A stretch of 11,185 nt of DNA from Acidobacteriota bacterium (GTDB lineage Bacteria > Acidobacteriota > Terriglobia > Terriglobales > Acidobacteriaceae), in assembly GCA_003225595.1 (NCBI GenBank), contig QIAR01000056.1, positions 1 through 11,185 of the forward strand, given 5' to 3'. Under the pieces are notes generated by a model. That model searched no databases, had not been told where the DNA came from, and was given only the letters and a program-made list of their open reading frames with translations. Shown here piece by piece: positions 7,069 to 11,185 of the stretch (position 1 is the first letter of the stretch; every line of letters begins with the position of its first letter). The position numbers and the translations under genes were made by a program.

Positions 7069-7650
7069 CTAATCCTTGTCCTCTTCGTCTTCATCGTGAT
7101 GCGAACCCTCACCTTTGTGCGAGCCCTCGGATGGCGGCTCCACGCCGAACGACTTTTTCCAGTAATCCCGTACGGCAGGCGGCAGCTTTTCGACTCGCGA
7201 CAGGAAGGCGGTTACTTTCCAAATGTCCTGTTCGCTGAGAGCCTTGCTCCAGGCGGGCATACCGGTGTAGCGCACACCAGTACGGATTGCATAGTTAATG
7301 TGCCACTCGGGATCATCGAGGGGACGGAGGATGAGCTGCGGCACTGAAGGGTAAAACGCCTTGGCGATGACGCTCGGTTTTCTATCCAGTGCGCCATGGC
7401 AGAGAGCGCAATTCATGGTGTAGACCTTCATGCCATCAATTAGATTCTCATCTGTAACCTGGACGGGATTATTCACACGTGGCGCGTGGTGCTCCATGGA
7501 GGCATCAAGGGCCCGCGCGGCGATGCGGCGTTCGAGATGAGGCGGAGTCGCATCTGCATTGGTTGGCATGAATCCTAGGAGCGCGAAAGCCAGTCCACCG
7601 ACGACCAGCACAATGAGGGTAACAATGACCCCAAGAATGAAATTACGCAT
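7069..7650 (-). CDS. Membrane-anchored mono-haem cytochrome c
   Basis: The 193-residue protein starts with a hydrophobic helix (about residues 5-27, FILGVIVTLIVLVVGGLAFA) that probably acts as an uncleaved anchor, placing the rest in the periplasm. The haem-binding motif is CALCH (Cys81, Cys84, His85), and the likely sixth ligand is Met131 in RYTGMPAW. The W(K)VTAFL segment near 144-150 is typical of the last helix of class I cytochromes c. The tail (about 176-193) is a charged His/Asp/Glu-rich string. A strong AGGAGGGG ribosome site supports the start. It should carry electrons in a respiratory chain; partner oxidase or reductase genes are not in the window. It lies between a DUF2007 gene (43 bp upstream) and the E2 gene (89 bp downstream). 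Confidence 0.9.
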   Translation of the reverse strand: MRNFILGVIVTLIVLVVGGLAFALLGFMPTNADATPPHLERRIAARALDASMEHHAPRVNNPVQVTDENLIDGMKVYTMNCALCHGALDRKPSVIAKAFYPSVPQLILRPLDDPEWHINYAIRTGVRYTGMPAWSKALSEQDIWKVTAFLSRVEKLPPAVRDYWKKSFGVEPPSEGSHKGEGSHHDEDEEDKD

Positions 7651-7653
7651 TCA

Positions 7654-7661
7654 CCCCTCCT
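7654..7661 (-). promoter_or_regulatory. Strong Shine-Dalgarno of the cytochrome c gene
   Basis: AGGAGGGG on the minus strand ends three bases before ATG at 7650. It is the best ribosome binding site among the minus-strand genes and fixes the start. Confidence 0.75.
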
Positions 7662-7693
7662 GTTTTTCCTTCGACCTGCGTTAGGCGGCAACC

Positions 7694-7927
7694 TTATTCC
7701 CTTTCGATCGGCGACGTTTGCCGCAGGATGGCAAGCGCGTCTTGCGCATCAGCTTCCCGAACCAGCAATTTGATCCCACCGAACACGTGTGAATGCCAGG
7801 CTGCGATGCGTAACATGTTCTCATCCTGGGCGAAACACTCGATATCGGCCGATTCCAGTCGCGCGCGTGCCAGCAGGAACTCGGGCTCGTTATGGAAAGT
7901 GGCGATGGTTATGAGATTCTCGTGCAT
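7694..7927 (-). CDS. DUF2007-family small protein
   Basis: The 77-residue protein has the DUF2007 (PF09413) pattern: a first strand with TIATFHNEPE, a helix LARARLESADI, a second strand ECFAQDEN, then FGGIKLLVREADAQDALAILRQ at the end. The family is annotated as a putative prokaryotic signal-transducing protein, but the molecular role is not established. No membrane segment or signal peptide is seen, so it is cytoplasmic. There is no clear ribosome binding site before the ATG. It lies 127 bp after the E1-beta stop and 43 bp before the cytochrome c gene and may share their transcript. Confidence 0.8.
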   Translation of the reverse strand: MHENLITIATFHNEPEFLLARARLESADIECFAQDENMLRIAAWHSHVFGGIKLLVREADAQDALAILRQTSPIERE

Positions 7928-7991
7928 GGCACAAGGCGGATTCCTCAGCGGCTAAGACCGGTTCGGAATGACGAGATGTAAGATCCTATTT

Positions 7992-8011
7992 GGCACGGCT
8001 TAAGCGGTGCC
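7992..8011. promoter_or_regulatory. 20-bp near-perfect palindrome between E1-beta and DUF2007
   Basis: GGCACGGCTTAAGCGGTGCC reads the same on both strands except for one mismatched pair (9 of 10 pairs match). It lies about 45 bp after the E1-beta stop and 65 bp before the DUF2007 start. As RNA it could form a short hairpin with a TTAA loop. No T-run follows on either side, so an intrinsic terminator is not well supported. A dimeric regulator site is the other reading. Confidence 0.4.
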
Positions 8012-8054
8012 CCGATACGAAGCCTCACTACTCCGAATTTCCAGACACCCGATT

Positions 8055-9029
8055 CTAATAGGCTCGCAGCCTTCTCGCCTCGCGTACGACGTCACTCACC
8101 TGGGGCAAGAAGTATTCCTCCTGCGGAGGGGAGAACGGCACTGGCGTATCCAGCGCTGTAATGCGCACGATCGGACCGTCAAGATCATCGAAGGCTTCTT
8201 CGTTGATGATGGCCGCGATTTCGCCGGCGATACCGCCGGTGCGAACGTCTTCGTGCAGCAGGATCACTTTGTTCGTCTTGCGAACGGTCTGCACGATGGC
8301 TTCGCGATCAAGTGGCGACACCGTTCGTAGATCTGCAACTTCTACTTCGATTCCCTCTTTCGCCAGGATCTCGGCGGCCTCGAGCGCAACGAACACCATC
8401 GCCGCATAGCTAATGAGGCTCAGGTCTTGTCCTTCTCGAGCAATGCGGGCTTTTCCGAGCGGAACGATATACTCCTCCGCTGGCACTTCTTCTTTGATGC
8501 GCCGGTAGAGATATTTGTGCTCGAAGAAGATCACAGGGTTGTTGTCACGAATCGACGCCTTGATCAATCCCTTGGCATCGTAGGCGCTCGCCGGGCAGAC
8601 TACTTTCAGCCCTGGCGTGTGGACGAAGTACATCTCCGGATTCTGGGAGTGAAACGGGCCGCCGTGAACATTCCCGCCGCTCGGCCCGCGGATAACGAGC
8701 GGGGCAGGCGCGCCCCAGCGGTAGTGGGCTTTGGCGACCATGTTGACGATCTGGTTGAAAGCGCAGCCGATGAAATCCATGAACTGGAACTCGGCGACGG
8801 GACGCATGCCGGTGAGCGCTGCACCAAAGGCCGCGCCCACGATGGCGGACTCGGCGATGGGCGTGTCGATAATGCGTTCAGAGCCGAAGCGGTCAATCAA
8901 GCCGTCAGTGACTTTGAACGCACCGCCGTAAATGCCGATGTCCTCACCAATGCAGAAAACACTGGGATCACGATCCATTTCTTCCTGAATTCCCTGGCGG
9001 ATGGCTTCGAGATAGGTGAGGGAAGGCAT
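8055..9029 (-). CDS. 2-oxo acid dehydrogenase E1 component, beta subunit
   Basis: The 324-residue protein is full length for an E1-beta (transketolase pyrimidine-binding domain plus C-terminal domain). The N-terminal domain contains DTPIAE with Glu60, the residue that activates thiamine diphosphate in this family, then GMRPVAEFQFMDF and the GPFHSQNPE segment with conserved His127. The segment IFFEHKYLYRRIKEEVP is typical of the alpha-ketoacid (pyruvate/branched-chain) type. The C-terminal domain (about 200-320) ends with DTPVPFSP. With an alpha subunit it decarboxylates a 2-oxo acid and acylates the lipoyl group of E2. The alpha subunit, usually directly upstream, is not here: uvrB takes that place 156 bp away. 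No ribosome site is evident before ATG 9029. The exact substrate cannot be told from sequence reading. Confidence 0.93.
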   Translation of the reverse strand: MPSLTYLEAIRQGIQEEMDRDPSVFCIGEDIGIYGGAFKVTDGLIDRFGSERIIDTPIAESAIVGAAFGAALTGMRPVAEFQFMDFIGCAFNQIVNMVAKAHYRWGAPAPLVIRGPSGGNVHGGPFHSQNPEMYFVHTPGLKVVCPASAYDAKGLIKASIRDNNPVIFFEHKYLYRRIKEEVPAEEYIVPLGKARIAREGQDLSLISYAAMVFVALEAAEILAKEGIEVEVADLRTVSPLDREAIVQTVRKTNKVILLHEDVRTGGIAGEIAAIINEEAFDDLDGPIVRITALDTPVPFSPPQEEYFLPQVSDVVREARRLRAY

Positions 9030-9185
9030 GTCAGTTTGTACTCGTGGCCCCCAGGTTAATCACTCTAACCCGCCTGGGCGTGGATTTCAGTTCTCGTTCT
9101 TTGGATTTACCGTTGGTCTCACAATCTTTGAATGTCGTCGTGAAGAGCCATTGGTCTCAGGAGGTTCTACCACCTGAAAATCCAA
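9030..9185 (-). other. 156-bp gap between uvrB and E1-beta with two inverted repeats
   Basis: This is the longest stretch without a gene. Just after the uvrB stop is an imperfect hairpin: TCAGGAGG (9157-9164), loop TTCTA, CCACCTGA (9170-9177), 7 of 8 pairs matching; no T-run follows. Near E1-beta, CCCAGG (9050-9055) and CCTGGG (9073-9078) can pair around a 17-nt loop in the E1-beta leader. The 9-mer TTGGTCTCA occurs twice (9113-9121 and 9151-9159). No convincing promoter hexamers or small gene were seen. Confidence 0.4.
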
Positions 9186-11177
<1,992 letters not shown>

Positions 11178-11185
11178 AGATCAGC

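Noticed and set aside
5984..7072. 362-codon plus-strand open frame opposite the E2 gene
   Set aside because: It is antisense to a gene with all E2 domains and catalytic motifs. Its translation has no family signal and is rich in Arg, Cys and Gly, as expected for a shadow frame in GC-rich DNA.

Overview
The window looks like a chromosomal segment of a soil-type Acidobacteriota (Terriglobia/Koribacter-like) or a close relative. This is inferred from the moderately high GC content, the style of the large secreted beta-helix proteins, and the mix of a 2-oxo acid dehydrogenase complex, a membrane-anchored mono-haem cytochrome c and a DUF2007 protein. No 16S rRNA or tRNA is present to confirm it.

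Left half (1-5597, plus strand): four genes that look accessory. The first is the 3' part of a very long beta-helix/tail-fibre-like protein, open at the window edge. A double-hairpin intergenic repeat follows. Next is a secreted protein that joins a right-handed beta-helix to the first part of a NodB-type polysaccharide-deacetylase fold. The last two genes are a small lipoprotein and a 73-residue helical protein, separated by a single base. The order fibre, glycan-active beta-helix protein, small lipoprotein, tiny protein resembles the tail/lysis end of a prophage or a phage-derived surface-glycan cassette. No integrase, terminase, capsid or attachment site is visible, so that reading is an inference.

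Right half (5645-11177, minus strand): housekeeping genes converging on the accessory block with a 47-bp gap. Read in the direction of transcription they are uvrB (nucleotide excision repair), an E1-beta subunit of a 2-oxo acid dehydrogenase complex, a 77-residue DUF2007 protein, a membrane-anchored cytochrome c, and the E2 lipoyl acyltransferase of a 2-oxo acid dehydrogenase complex. E1-beta and E2 probably serve the same complex: E1 decarboxylates the 2-oxo acid and E2 transfers the acyl group to CoA. Neither E1-alpha nor E3 is in the window. The cytochrome c between them suggests a link to respiration but proves none.

No rRNA, tRNA, CRISPR array, transposase or clear rho-independent terminator was seen. 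The longest gap without a gene is 156 bp (9030-9185). The most interesting parts are the beta-helix/NodB protein with an apparently incomplete deacetylase domain, the coupled lipoprotein/small-protein pair of unknown function, and the double hairpin at 2912-2952.
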